Source: an uncultured Verrucomicrobiales bacterium (GTDB taxonomy: Bacteria > Verrucomicrobiota > Verrucomicrobiia > Verrucomicrobiales > Akkermansiaceae). Taken from it: DNA of 30,455 nt. Below are positions 15,797-23,196 of this stretch, piece by piece (position 1 is the stretch's first letter; every line of letters starts with the position of its first letter). Under the pieces are notes generated by a model that made no database searches, had not been told where the DNA came from, and saw only the letters and a program-made list of their open reading frames with translations. The stretch spans positions 1-30,455 of the forward strand of contig CALBVA010000158.1 of NCBI GenBank assembly GCA_937969125.1, in the 5' to 3' direction. The position numbers were made by a program, and so were the translations under genes.

Positions 15797-16453
15797 ATGC
15801 CGAAGGTTCCTCTCAACTTCCGGGAAATTCCCGGAGGTAAAATGGTTTCCCGTGCCCGCTCCTTTCGCGAGGAAATCGAGCGACGGCGAAGCGTCAGGGA
15901 CTTTTCCGACCGTCCGATTCCGGACGGAGTTCTGGAGGATTGTCTGGCGGCTGCGATCACAGCGCCGAATGGGGCTAACCTGCAGCCGTGGCATTTCACG
16001 GTGATCCGCTCGGCTAATAAGAAGAGAGAGATCCGGATCGCGGCAGAAGAGGAGGAGCGGGAGTTCTACCAAAAGCGTGCCAGTGATGAGTGGCTGGAGG
16101 CGCTCGCTCCCATCGGCACCGATGCCGAAAAACCTTTTTTGGAAGTCGCTCCCGCTCTCATCGCGATTTTTCAGAAATCTTCGGTCACGCTCCCAGGCGG
16201 GGAGAATTCCAAAACCTATTATCCGAAGGAATCGACGGGCCTGGCCACCGGATTTCTGATCTCAGCCCTCCATCACGCCGGGCTCGCCAGCCTCACCCAC
16301 ACGCCCAGTCCTATGAAGTTTCTCAATGAGATCCTGGGGCGGCCGCCGTCCGAAAAACCCTTTCTGCTTCTTGTTGTCGGCTACCCCGCCGAGAGCTGCG
16401 AAGTCCCGGATATTAAACGTCGACCGTTCGATGAACTGGTCGATTTCTGTTAG
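15797..16453 (+). CDS. Nitroreductase-fold flavoprotein, iodotyrosine deiodinase-like
   Basis: This 218-residue protein has the FMN-binding nitroreductase fold: RRRSVRDFS near the N-terminus, PNGANLQPWHF, and HHAGLASLTHTPSP. Several features match iodotyrosine deiodinase rather than ordinary nitroreductases. The active-site lid shows Glu87, Tyr91 and Lys112 with the same spacing as the human substrate-contacting Glu, Tyr and Lys. YYPKESTGLATG and GRPPSEKPFLLLVVGYP-type segments also follow the deiodinase pattern. Known members reductively remove halogens from halotyrosines; bacterial homologues exist with partly unclear physiological roles. The start ATG at 15797 is the first in frame; a second one at 15842 is possible. 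It stands alone on the plus strand, with glnB next behind its own promoter. Confidence 0.87.
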   Translation: MPKVPLNFREIPGGKMVSRARSFREEIERRRSVRDFSDRPIPDGVLEDCLAAAITAPNGANLQPWHFTVIRSANKKREIRIAAEEEEREFYQKRASDEWLEALAPIGTDAEKPFLEVAPALIAIFQKSSVTLPGGENSKTYYPKESTGLATGFLISALHHAGLASLTHTPSPMKFLNEILGRPPSEKPFLLLVVGYPAESCEVPDIKRRPFDELVDFC

Positions 16454-16485
16454 AAATGCACTTGATTTATCTCTTCTCTTGGAAA

Positions 16486-16502
16486 CTGGCACGGCAAGTG
16501 CT
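16486..16502 (+). promoter_or_regulatory. Probable sigma-54 promoter of glnB
   Basis: The sequence CTGGCACGGCAAGTGCT agrees with the sigma-54 consensus YTGGCACGrNNNTTGCW at all defined positions but one (G for the first T of the -12 block). It has the -24 GG and -12 GC in the right spacing. It ends 33 bases before the glnB start codon, placing the transcript start about 20 bases ahead of the gene. Sigma-54 control of P-II genes by nitrogen status is well known in other bacteria. A TGCAC half-site lies at 16457-16461, but no full NtrC site is seen. Confidence 0.6.
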
Positions 16503-16535
16503 TTACTGAGACTGTCAGCATCACTAATTACGTTC

Positions 16536-16883
16536 ATGAAAAAAATCGAAGCTATCATTAAGCCGTTCAAGCTCGAGGAGGTCAAAGAAGCCCTCGCCGA
16601 AGTTAATGTCCAGGGAATGACGGTCACCGAGGTCAAGGGCTTCGGACGACAGAAAGGTCATACCGAAATCTATCGCGGTTCCGAATACACCGTTGATTTC
16701 CTACCCAAGGTCAAAATCGAAATCGTGGTGAACGACGAAGATGCCCAGAAGGTTGCCGAAGCGATTGTCAAAAGCTCCAACACCGGCAAGATCGGTGATG
16801 GTAAGGTCTTCATCTCTCCTGTTGAGGAAGCGATCCGTATCCGAACCGGCGAAACTGGTTCAGAGGCCGTGAACGTCAGCTAG
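16536..16883 (+). CDS. glnB: Nitrogen regulatory P-II protein
   Basis: This 115-residue protein is a complete P-II signal protein, a trimer that senses 2-oxoglutarate, ATP and ADP and controls nitrogen assimilation. It has the normal start MKKIEAIIKPFKLEEV, the T-loop with the uridylylation Tyr51 in YRGSEYTVDF, the GKIGDGKVFI region that binds nucleotide phosphate, and the C-terminal signature VEEAIRIRTGE. The ATG at 16536 was chosen because the family starts there; the frame open upstream overlaps the flavoprotein gene in another frame. It lies behind a sigma-54-type promoter and ends in a strong terminator, so it appears to be a single-gene unit. No ammonium transporter gene is adjacent. 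glnK is the alternative name. Confidence 0.95.
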   Translation: MKKIEAIIKPFKLEEVKEALAEVNVQGMTVTEVKGFGRQKGHTEIYRGSEYTVDFLPKVKIEIVVNDEDAQKVAEAIVKSSNTGKIGDGKVFISPVEEAIRIRTGETGSEAVNVS

Positions 16884-16906
16884 GTCCCCCACCCTATCCA
16901 ATTTTA

Positions 16907-16940
16907 AAAAAACCACTGCTTTTCGGAGCAGTGGTTTTTT
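16907..16940 (+). terminator. Rho-independent terminator after glnB
   Basis: A perfect 14-bp inverted repeat (arms 16907-16920 and 16927-16940) with a 6-base loop TTTCGG ends in a run of six T. It begins 23 bases after the glnB stop codon. The matching A-run on the left arm means it could also work on the other strand. Confidence 0.92.
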
Positions 16941-17027
16941 ACGGCAGCGCATTCCACGCAAGACTCTCGATTTTGAACAAGGCAGCAGCGAGAGCGCGAG
17001 CGAAAGAAGAGTGATCCCATAAGGAGG

Positions 17028-17041
17028 TCAGAAATTTCTGA
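17028..17041. promoter_or_regulatory. Palindrome upstream of apt
   Basis: A perfect 14-base palindrome, TCAGAAATTTCTGA, lies directly after an AAGGAGG motif (17021-17027) and 48 bases before the apt start codon. It could be an operator for the apt-pgi unit. The AAGGAGG is too far from the apt ATG at 17090 to act as its ribosome site. No regulator is assigned. Confidence 0.3.
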
Positions 17042-17089
17042 TGGACGATCCGGACTTCCCCCCTCCTCGATTCTCCCTAAACTCCACCC

Positions 17090-17614
17090 ATGCCCACTGC
17101 CGCCGACCTCGACGCCGCGATCCGCGATGTCCCAGATTTTCCGAAGCCCGGAATCCTCTTCAAAGACATCACGCCGGTCCTCGGCGATCCGGACCTCTTC
17201 AGAGGCTCCCTAGAACTCCTCGCTGAGACTGCCGGAGACATCAAGATTGATAAGGTGGTTGGGATCGACGCACGCGGCTTCATTTTCGCTGCAGGAGTGG
17301 CGCACATTCTCGGGGCAGGCTTCGTGCCGGTTCGTAAGAAAGGGAAGCTTCCCTGGACCACTCACCAGATGGCTTACTCGCTGGAATATGGTGAGGACGT
17401 GGTTGAAATCCATGCGGACGCGATTCAGCCCGGTGAAAAGGTCCTTCTCGTCGATGATCTTCTCGCCACCGGTGGCACGGCCGCTGCTGCTATCAAACTC
17501 CTTAAGGCACTGGATGCGGACATCGTGGCGGTCTCATTCTTGATCGAACTCGCTAGCCTCAAAGGACGTGAAGTCCTCGGCCACCCGCAGATCAACGCCC
17601 TTCTCACTTACTAG
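17090..17614 (+). CDS. apt: Adenine phosphoribosyltransferase
   Basis: This 174-residue protein salvages adenine by joining it to PRPP to give AMP. The PRPP-binding motif VLLVDDLLATGGT lies at 118-130. The N-terminal segment IRDVPDFPKPGILFKDITPVLGD and the GIDARGFIFAAGVA stretch are typical of Apt. The length is normal. The start at 17090 fits the family; an out-of-frame ATG at 17041 behind the AAGGAGG motif leads nowhere useful. It precedes pgi by only two bases, so apt and pgi are almost certainly co-transcribed and perhaps translationally coupled. The terminator after glnB isolates this unit from the P-II gene, so its promoter should lie in 16941-17089. Confidence 0.96.
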   Translation: MPTAADLDAAIRDVPDFPKPGILFKDITPVLGDPDLFRGSLELLAETAGDIKIDKVVGIDARGFIFAAGVAHILGAGFVPVRKKGKLPWTTHQMAYSLEYGEDVVEIHADAIQPGEKVLLVDDLLATGGTAAAAIKLLKALDADIVAVSFLIELASLKGREVLGHPQINALLTY

Positions 17615-17616
17615 AC

Positions 17617-19176
17617 ATGTCCTTCGAAAACTACTCCCGCAGCCTTCTCCGCTACCCAGACATCGGCTTTTCTCTGGATCTCTCCCGGATGAATCTCCCC
17701 GCCGATTACACCGGGACGATGCAGCCGAAGATTGATCGAGCGCTCTCGGACCTCACAAAACTGGAAGCGGGTGAAATTGCCAATCCTGACGAAGGCCGCA
17801 TGGTGGGCCATTACTGGCTGCGTAATCCCGACCTCGCTCCGACTGAGGAGATCAAGAAGCAGATCATAGAGCCTCTGACCGCGATCAAGGAATTCGCCTC
17901 GAAGATTCCCACCGGGGAAATTGCGCCTCCATCCGGCGGAGTCTTTACCAATCTTCTCATTATCGGCATCGGCGGATCCGCTCTGGGACCGCAGCTCATT
18001 TATGAAGCCCTCGGGGAAGTCGACGGAATGACAACCTACTTCTTTGACAACACCGACCCGGCGGGGATGGATAAGGACATTGATACGATCCAGAAAACCG
18101 ACGGCGGACTTTCAAAAACCCTCGCGATCGTCATCTCGAAGTCCGGTGGCACTCCGGAAACGCGCAATGGCATGGTCGAGGCAAAGCTCGCTTATGAAGA
18201 AGCGGGGCTCGACTTCGCAAAGCACGCCATCGCAGTGACTGGTGACGGCTCGAAGCTCTCGAACTTTGCGAAGGAGGAGGGCTTCATCACAACCTTCCCG
18301 ATGGAAGACTGGGTGGGCGGCCGCACCTCGATCCTCTCGACAGTGGGCCTCGTCCCCATGGCTCTACAGGACATCGACTTCGAGTCCATGCTCGCAGGCG
18401 CGAAAGAGATGGATGAATACACCCGCTCCTCCGAAATCGAGAATAATGCCGCCCTACGTCTCGCCCTAGCCTGGTATCACGAAGGAAACGGCAAGGGTGA
18501 AAAGGACATGGTAGTCCTTCCTTACAAGGACTCCCTCGTCCTATTCTCGAAGTATCTCCAGCAGCTCATTATGGAGTCTCTCGGCAAGGCCGAGGACCTC
18601 GACGGCAAGACCGTAAATCAGGGCCTCGCAGTTTACGGCAACAAGGGCTCGACCGATCAGCACGCTTACGTCCAGCAGTTGCGAGATGGATTGCACAACT
18701 TCTTCGCCACCTTCATCGAGGTTCGCAAGGGCCGGAGCAAGTCGTCCCGCACCGTCGATGGCACGAATACCTCCGCCGATTATCTGCAGGGATTTTTACG
18801 TGGCACTCGCGAAGCACTTTATGAAAATGGGCGCCGCTCGGTCACCATTTCAATCGAGGAAGTGACGGCGCGCACCCTCGGCCACCTGATCGCCCTCTTC
18901 GAGCGCGCGGTCACATTTTACGCCTCGCTGGTGAACATCAATGCCTACCACCAGCCGGGTGTTGAAGCAGGTAAGGCGGCAGCCACCACCTTCTTGGATT
19001 TGCTCAATCAGGTCCGCGGACACCTCACTGCAGATCACAAGAGCGCGGAGGACATTGCGACCGAGATCGGGGGAAATCCCGAGAGCGTTTTCCATGCTCT
19101 CGTTCATCTTGCCGCGAATGCCGAATGCACCCAAATGCGTGGCGAAACGGCGGCGGAGGACAGCTTCTTCCTTTAG
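17617..19176 (+). CDS. pgi: Glucose-6-phosphate isomerase
   Basis: This 519-residue protein interconverts glucose 6-phosphate and fructose 6-phosphate in glycolysis and gluconeogenesis. It shows the sugar-isomerase glycine motif LLIIGIGGSALGPQL, the phosphate-binding SKSGGTPETRNG, the conserved GGRTSILSTVG, and the catalytic-region GSTDQHAYVQQLRDG. It is shorter than the enterobacterial form and resembles the variant common in cyanobacteria and related groups. The ATG at 17617 follows the apt stop by two bases. No clear terminator is visible after the stop before the PEP-CTERM gene. Confidence 0.95.
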   Translation: MSFENYSRSLLRYPDIGFSLDLSRMNLPADYTGTMQPKIDRALSDLTKLEAGEIANPDEGRMVGHYWLRNPDLAPTEEIKKQIIEPLTAIKEFASKIPTGEIAPPSGGVFTNLLIIGIGGSALGPQLIYEALGEVDGMTTYFFDNTDPAGMDKDIDTIQKTDGGLSKTLAIVISKSGGTPETRNGMVEAKLAYEEAGLDFAKHAIAVTGDGSKLSNFAKEEGFITTFPMEDWVGGRTSILSTVGLVPMALQDIDFESMLAGAKEMDEYTRSSEIENNAALRLALAWYHEGNGKGEKDMVVLPYKDSLVLFSKYLQQLIMESLGKAEDLDGKTVNQGLAVYGNKGSTDQHAYVQQLRDGLHNFFATFIEVRKGRSKSSRTVDGTNTSADYLQGFLRGTREALYENGRRSVTISIEEVTARTLGHLIALFERAVTFYASLVNINAYHQPGVEAGKAAATTFLDLLNQVRGHLTADHKSAEDIATEIGGNPESVFHALVHLAANAECTQMRGETAAEDSFFL

Positions 19177-19298
19177 GAGGATCCAGGCTTAACTTGGCAG
19201 GTTAATGTGACCGGAAGCACCGCAGAAAGCCCTCGATGCCGGGGATAAATATAGTGATTTAAGTTCACTTGCCGACTGGTTTCTGAATAACTGGTTTG

Positions 19299-19928
19299 AT
19301 GAAACAATTACTTCCCCTCACATGTCTCGGAATCTCAGGTCTCAATGCCTTTACCCTCAGCTTTGAGGCCAGCGACTTCGGCCTGACTACCACTTTCAGC
19401 AATGTTTCTACGTTTAGCTTCGAGATGGAAATCGATGCCCCGCTTTCGCCGGGGACACCTTACGTTGATCCAACCATCGGCTCGTTTGACTACAGTGTGA
19501 GTGGGGACCTCGAGATGGGGACCCCTTCTGGTTTTCCTGCATTTGCCTTAGTGAGATCAGTCACGAATGCAGAGTATTACCAAAACGGCAGTCTTAATTT
19601 TGAAATCGCGGCGGGCGCAGATCTCAGTGATGGCCTACAACTCTCAGAACTGGTGGGAACCGGCCCAGTATTTCAACTCAACGCACGAGAAGTGGGAACC
19701 GGGAGATTCCATCCGGCCCTCCTGATCTTGAACTCCGACGGAACCGGGAGCATCCGGAACTCCAATAACGACCCAACTGGAACAGCCGAGATCGCAGCGG
19801 GTTCTGAATACATCACGGAACTCACCTTCGATCCGAGCACTCTGACCATCGCGGTTCCTGAGCCGGGGACCCTGGCACTTTTGATTCCCGGTCTTGGACT
19901 GGCCTTTCGCCGGCGGCGGGTAGCTTAG
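19299..19928 (+). CDS. PEP-CTERM sorted secreted protein
   Basis: This 209-residue protein has an N-terminal signal sequence (MKQLLPLTCLGISGLNA) and a beta-rich, low-cysteine body. The C-terminal sorting tag is VPEPGTLALLIPGLGLAFRRRR: the PEP box, a hydrophobic helix and a basic end. Proteins of this type are processed by an exosortase and are often part of extracellular polysaccharide-rich surfaces. The start was set at the ATG at 19299, as the preceding in-frame codon is TTG and adds nothing. No exosortase gene lies in the window, so it must be elsewhere. The gene is convergent with the E2 gene, with only five bases between the stops. The body has no recognised domain. Confidence 0.88.
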   Translation: MKQLLPLTCLGISGLNAFTLSFEASDFGLTTTFSNVSTFSFEMEIDAPLSPGTPYVDPTIGSFDYSVSGDLEMGTPSGFPAFALVRSVTNAEYYQNGSLNFEIAAGADLSDGLQLSELVGTGPVFQLNAREVGTGRFHPALLILNSDGTGSIRNSNNDPTGTAEIAAGSEYITELTFDPSTLTIAVPEPGTLALLIPGLGLAFRRRRVA

Positions 19929-19933
19929 GCTTG

Positions 19934-21151
19934 TTAAAGTTTTTCAGGTGCCTGCAGGAGCTCGCTGATGCGCTGCAGGAGCAGACCGGCACCACCGCCA
20001 TCGACGACACGGTGGTCAAAGGTCAGACAAAGTTCGGTCTCGGTAACCGGGACAAAAGCATTCACCTCGTCGCTCCACTTGGGCTTCTTAATCCCGGCGG
20101 CGAGTCCAAGGATGAGGGTCTCATTGGGAAGCGGAATGGGCGTGCCCCACTTCAAGCCGAAGGTGCCGAAGTTCGTCACGGTGGCAATACCGCCACTCGT
20201 CTGATCCGGTTTGAGACGGCGGGTGCGGGCCTCATCGACCAGCTTTCCGTATTCCTCAGCCAGCTCGGGCACCTTGTGCTGATCGACGTTGCGGAGGACT
20301 GGAACCATCACGCCGTCCTCGACCTGCACTGCCACTCCGATGTCGAAGGCACGGGGATGGACAATTTTTTCCCCGATGAGGAATCCCGCTGTCGCTGGCT
20401 CCTCAGCGAGGGCGATGGCGAAGGCCCGGAGGACATAAAGAGTGAGGCCCGGCTTCGGATTCTGGCGCGAACGGTGCTCCAAAACAGCATCCAGCATGAC
20501 CGGCAGACCGACGGACGCGAGAGGTCGCGACCACGAGCGGAGCATGGCATCCGCCACCGAAAGCCGCATCGGCGACGCGGTGGTGTGGGGCCATTTGTGA
20601 ATGTATTCTAGGAAGTTCTCCAAGTCCTCAACGGTGACGCGCCCCCCTGCCCCACTGCCGGCGATGGCCGAGATGTCCGCACCCCGAAGGCCGAGTTCAT
20701 CCATGCGGGCGCGCATGCGTGGCGAGATGTAATGAGCGCCCTTCATCCCAGCTGGAACGGGCAATCCCTTCACACTGGGCTCGATGAGCTTCGGCTCCTC
20801 ATAGCTCTGCTCGGTCTGACGGAAGTGGAGATTTTCCTCTTCCGCGCCCTTTTCGGATTCCTCTGTTTTATCCCCCATCACCGGAGCACCAGTGCGGGCG
20901 ATCTCTTCCTCGCTCGCTTCCAGAATACCAAGAAGACTTCCGACGGCGTAGTTCTCCCCTTCCACGCCACGAATCTCCAGCACGGTACCGCCGCAGAGCG
21001 TGGTCACACCCATGGTGGCTTTATTGGTCTCGACTTCGATGATCTCCTGATCGGCGACAACGGTATCACCGACGGCGATATTGAGTCGCACAATGCTGGC
21101 CTCGGCGATGGATTCGCCAAGCTGGGGCATGATGATGGGAACCTGGGGCAT
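19934..21151 (-). CDS. 2-oxo acid dehydrogenase E2, lipoyl acyltransferase
   Basis: This 405-residue protein is the acyltransferase core of a pyruvate or branched-chain 2-oxo acid dehydrogenase complex. It has one lipoyl domain (residues 1-78) with the lipoylated Lys44 in VETNKATMG, then an acidic linker. A peripheral-subunit-binding domain (about 140-181, ISPRMRARMDELGL and GAGGRVTVEDLE) precedes the catalytic domain, which has the active-site histidine (about 380) and aspartate in FDHRVVDGG. The start ATG at 21149-21151 is the first in frame; Met8 is possible. It is the last of three genes E1 alpha, E1 beta, E2, separated by short gaps. No E3 dihydrolipoamide dehydrogenase is beside it, so E3 must be supplied from elsewhere. 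Confidence 0.93.
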   Translation of the reverse strand: MPQVPIIMPQLGESIAEASIVRLNIAVGDTVVADQEIIEVETNKATMGVTTLCGGTVLEIRGVEGENYAVGSLLGILEASEEEIARTGAPVMGDKTEESEKGAEEENLHFRQTEQSYEEPKLIEPSVKGLPVPAGMKGAHYISPRMRARMDELGLRGADISAIAGSGAGGRVTVEDLENFLEYIHKWPHTTASPMRLSVADAMLRSWSRPLASVGLPVMLDAVLEHRSRQNPKPGLTLYVLRAFAIALAEEPATAGFLIGEKIVHPRAFDIGVAVQVEDGVMVPVLRNVDQHKVPELAEEYGKLVDEARTRRLKPDQTSGGIATVTNFGTFGLKWGTPIPLPNETLILGLAAGIKKPKWSDEVNAFVPVTETELCLTFDHRVVDGGGAGLLLQRISELLQAPEKL

Positions 21152-21172
21152 GATGGAATAGGAGCTGACCTG

Positions 21173-22138
21173 TTAAAAATTCAGAAGTTCACGGAGCTTC
21201 TCCACGATGGACTCCGGAGTGGGTCGATGAGAGGCCCAGAGATCTGGATGATAAGGAATCGGAGTGTCCTTGGCATTCAGGCGGAGCGGCGGAGCATCCA
21301 GAAGATGGAAACCCTCCGCAACCACGCGCGAGACAACTTCGGCGGTGACACCCCCCCAAGGGAAGGCTTCGCCAAGAGCGAGTAGCCGACCCGTGCGGGC
21401 GACCGATGCGATCACGGTATCCAGATCGAGCGGCTTTACCGAGCGGAGGTCCACAACTTCAATCTCCCAACCTTCGGAGGCGAGGCTATCGGCTGCGCGG
21501 ACCGCCTCGTGCACCATCGCGCTGTAGGTCACGACGGTGGCGTGCTTTCCGGGGCGGGCAATGCGGGCCTGTCCCAGCGAAAGACCCGGCTCGCCGATCT
21601 CGTCCGACTTCAACCAGCGGTAGAGGAACTTATGCTCACAAAAGATGACGGGATCATCGAGGAGGACGGCCTCCTTCAGGAGATGATAGGCATCTGAAAC
21701 ATTCGCGGGAGCGATCACAACGAGCCCGGGATAGTGACCGTAAAGAGCCTCCACCATCTGGCTATGAAAAGGGCCGGAACCGGGGGTGCCGCCGCAGGGC
21801 ATGCGGACGGTCAATGGTACGGGAATTCCCGTACGATAGAAGTGTGTGCCCGCCTGATTCACGATCTGGTTGAAGGCCACCGAGGAGAAGTCGGCGAACT
21901 GCATCTCGACAATGGGGCGCATTCCACTGATGGCCGCACCAATGGCCATGCCAACCATGGCATCTTCACTGATCGGGGAATCGAGCACGCGCTCGGGAAA
22001 TTCCTCCTGCAAACCTTTGGTGGCCTTGAAAGCACCGCCGAAGGCTCCGATGTCCTGTCCGTAAAGGAAAACATCCTCTCGCTCGCGGAGAAGATCCAGC
22101 TGGGCCTGGCGGATGGCATCGATGTAGGTGACGCTCAT
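21173..22138 (-). CDS. 2-oxo acid dehydrogenase E1 beta subunit
   Basis: This 321-residue protein is the transketolase-type beta subunit of the E1 decarboxylase. Family segments include TYIDAIRQAQLDLL at the start, FLYGQDIGAFGGAFKATKGL, RVLDSPISEDAMVGMAIGAA (with the Glu that contacts the thiamine ring), and MQFADFSSVAFNQIVNQAG. Near the C-terminus lie EVVDLRSVKPLD and PWGGVTAEV. The length is normal. With E1 alpha it decarboxylates a 2-oxo acid and passes the acyl group to the lipoyl arm of E2. It starts 3 bases after the E1 alpha stop and ends 21 bases before E2, fitting one operon. Pyruvate and branched-chain substrates cannot be separated by eye. Confidence 0.94.
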   Translation of the reverse strand: MSVTYIDAIRQAQLDLLREREDVFLYGQDIGAFGGAFKATKGLQEEFPERVLDSPISEDAMVGMAIGAAISGMRPIVEMQFADFSSVAFNQIVNQAGTHFYRTGIPVPLTVRMPCGGTPGSGPFHSQMVEALYGHYPGLVVIAPANVSDAYHLLKEAVLLDDPVIFCEHKFLYRWLKSDEIGEPGLSLGQARIARPGKHATVVTYSAMVHEAVRAADSLASEGWEIEVVDLRSVKPLDLDTVIASVARTGRLLALGEAFPWGGVTAEVVSRVVAEGFHLLDAPPLRLNAKDTPIPYHPDLWASHRPTPESIVEKLRELLNF

Positions 22139-22141
22139 GAA

Positions 22142-23176
22142 TTATTGCATGCCGGGGGTTGAAACGGCACGCCAATCCTCACAGTAGGGATCGGGACCAT
22201 TTTCTTTTTGAGCGATGGCAACCGCTTCCTGGACCTGTTCGCTCGCTTCCTCCTGCCAGCTCTCGATTTCCGCAGCAGTGGCATAACCGAGTTCAATGAG
22301 TTCCACTTTCCCATTCTCAACACAATCGCGCCCGAGGAGGGAGTTCTTCAACTCCGGAGCGACGTAGGAGCCGTCATCGTGCTCACCATGTCCGCAGAGG
22401 CGGAGAAGGCGACCGACCACCATCTGTGGCCCGTTACCGGAGCGGGCGGCATTGACCGCAGTCTGAATACCGGTGAGACAGCTAACGAGACTGGTCGCAT
22501 CGATCTCAATTCCCCCTACCCCATATCCGGCGGCGCGGTCGAGGAGGGAATTGCATGCGAATTGGCGCTCGCGAGGGGTCGAGTAAGCGAATTGATTATC
22601 GGCGACGAGGATGACAAGCGGGAGTTTTTCGACCGCTGCGAGATTGAGTCCTTCATGGAAGGCCCCAGTGGAAGTGGCCCCATCACCCACGCAGGTGGCA
22701 CCGACGACCCCGGTGAGCGAGCCCTGCATGCGGCGTGCGATGAGCATGCCGGCGACGACGGACACGGCACTGCCAAGGTGGCTGATCATGGCGGGGCGTC
22801 TTTCAGAAGGGCGCCCCCGGTGAATATTTCCATCGCGACCACGCATCGGTCCCTGGGCAGAGCCAAGGTGGGTCCGGGTGGCATCGATCAATTCCTCCCC
22901 GAAAGCGGTACGCCCGGCCTGATCCCGAATGAGTGGGGCGAAGATATCGCGATCCTGATCGAGGAGGCAACCGAGTGATCCGGAGAAGGCCTCCTGCCCG
23001 GTGCCGAGGTAAACGCCGCCCACGATTTTTCCAGCCTTATAGAGGCTGGCAAGCTTCGACTCCAAGGTGCGGGAGAGAATCATCATGCGCAGGGTGCGGC
23101 GCATGAGATCACGACCGATCGTCGCCGCCGATGAGGGCGAGGAGGATAGGATAACGGGAATCTGGGGCGCGGACAT
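22142..23176 (-). CDS. 2-oxo acid dehydrogenase E1 alpha subunit
   Basis: This 344-residue protein is the thiamine-diphosphate-binding alpha subunit of E1. The TPP motif begins at GDGATST (164-170) and closes about 30 residues later at ADNQFAYS. Other family features are GVYLGTGQEAF, IRDQAGRTAFGE, and RLCGHGEHDDGSYV, corresponding to the phosphorylation-loop region. The GHGEHDDGSYV version differs from the common GHS and GHH forms of pyruvate and branched-chain enzymes, so the substrate stays open. The ATG at 23174-23176 gives a normal length. The dynamin-like gene ends 20 bases upstream on the same strand. Confidence 0.93.
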   Translation of the reverse strand: MSAPQIPVILSSSPSSAATIGRDLMRRTLRMMILSRTLESKLASLYKAGKIVGGVYLGTGQEAFSGSLGCLLDQDRDIFAPLIRDQAGRTAFGEELIDATRTHLGSAQGPMRGRDGNIHRGRPSERRPAMISHLGSAVSVVAGMLIARRMQGSLTGVVGATCVGDGATSTGAFHEGLNLAAVEKLPLVILVADNQFAYSTPRERQFACNSLLDRAAGYGVGGIEIDATSLVSCLTGIQTAVNAARSGNGPQMVVGRLLRLCGHGEHDDGSYVAPELKNSLLGRDCVENGKVELIELGYATAAEIESWQEEASEQVQEAVAIAQKENGPDPYCEDWRAVSTPGMQ

Positions 23177-23196
23177 GGCTGCGGTGAGGCTGGTTG

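Noticed and set aside
17041..17226. Frame behind the AAGGAGG motif
   Set aside because: It runs out of frame through apt and gives a proline/arginine/histidine-rich product typical of a shadow frame.
19931..20611. Plus-strand frame of 226 codons over the E2 gene
   Set aside because: It is antisense to a complete E2 with lipoyl and catalytic motifs.
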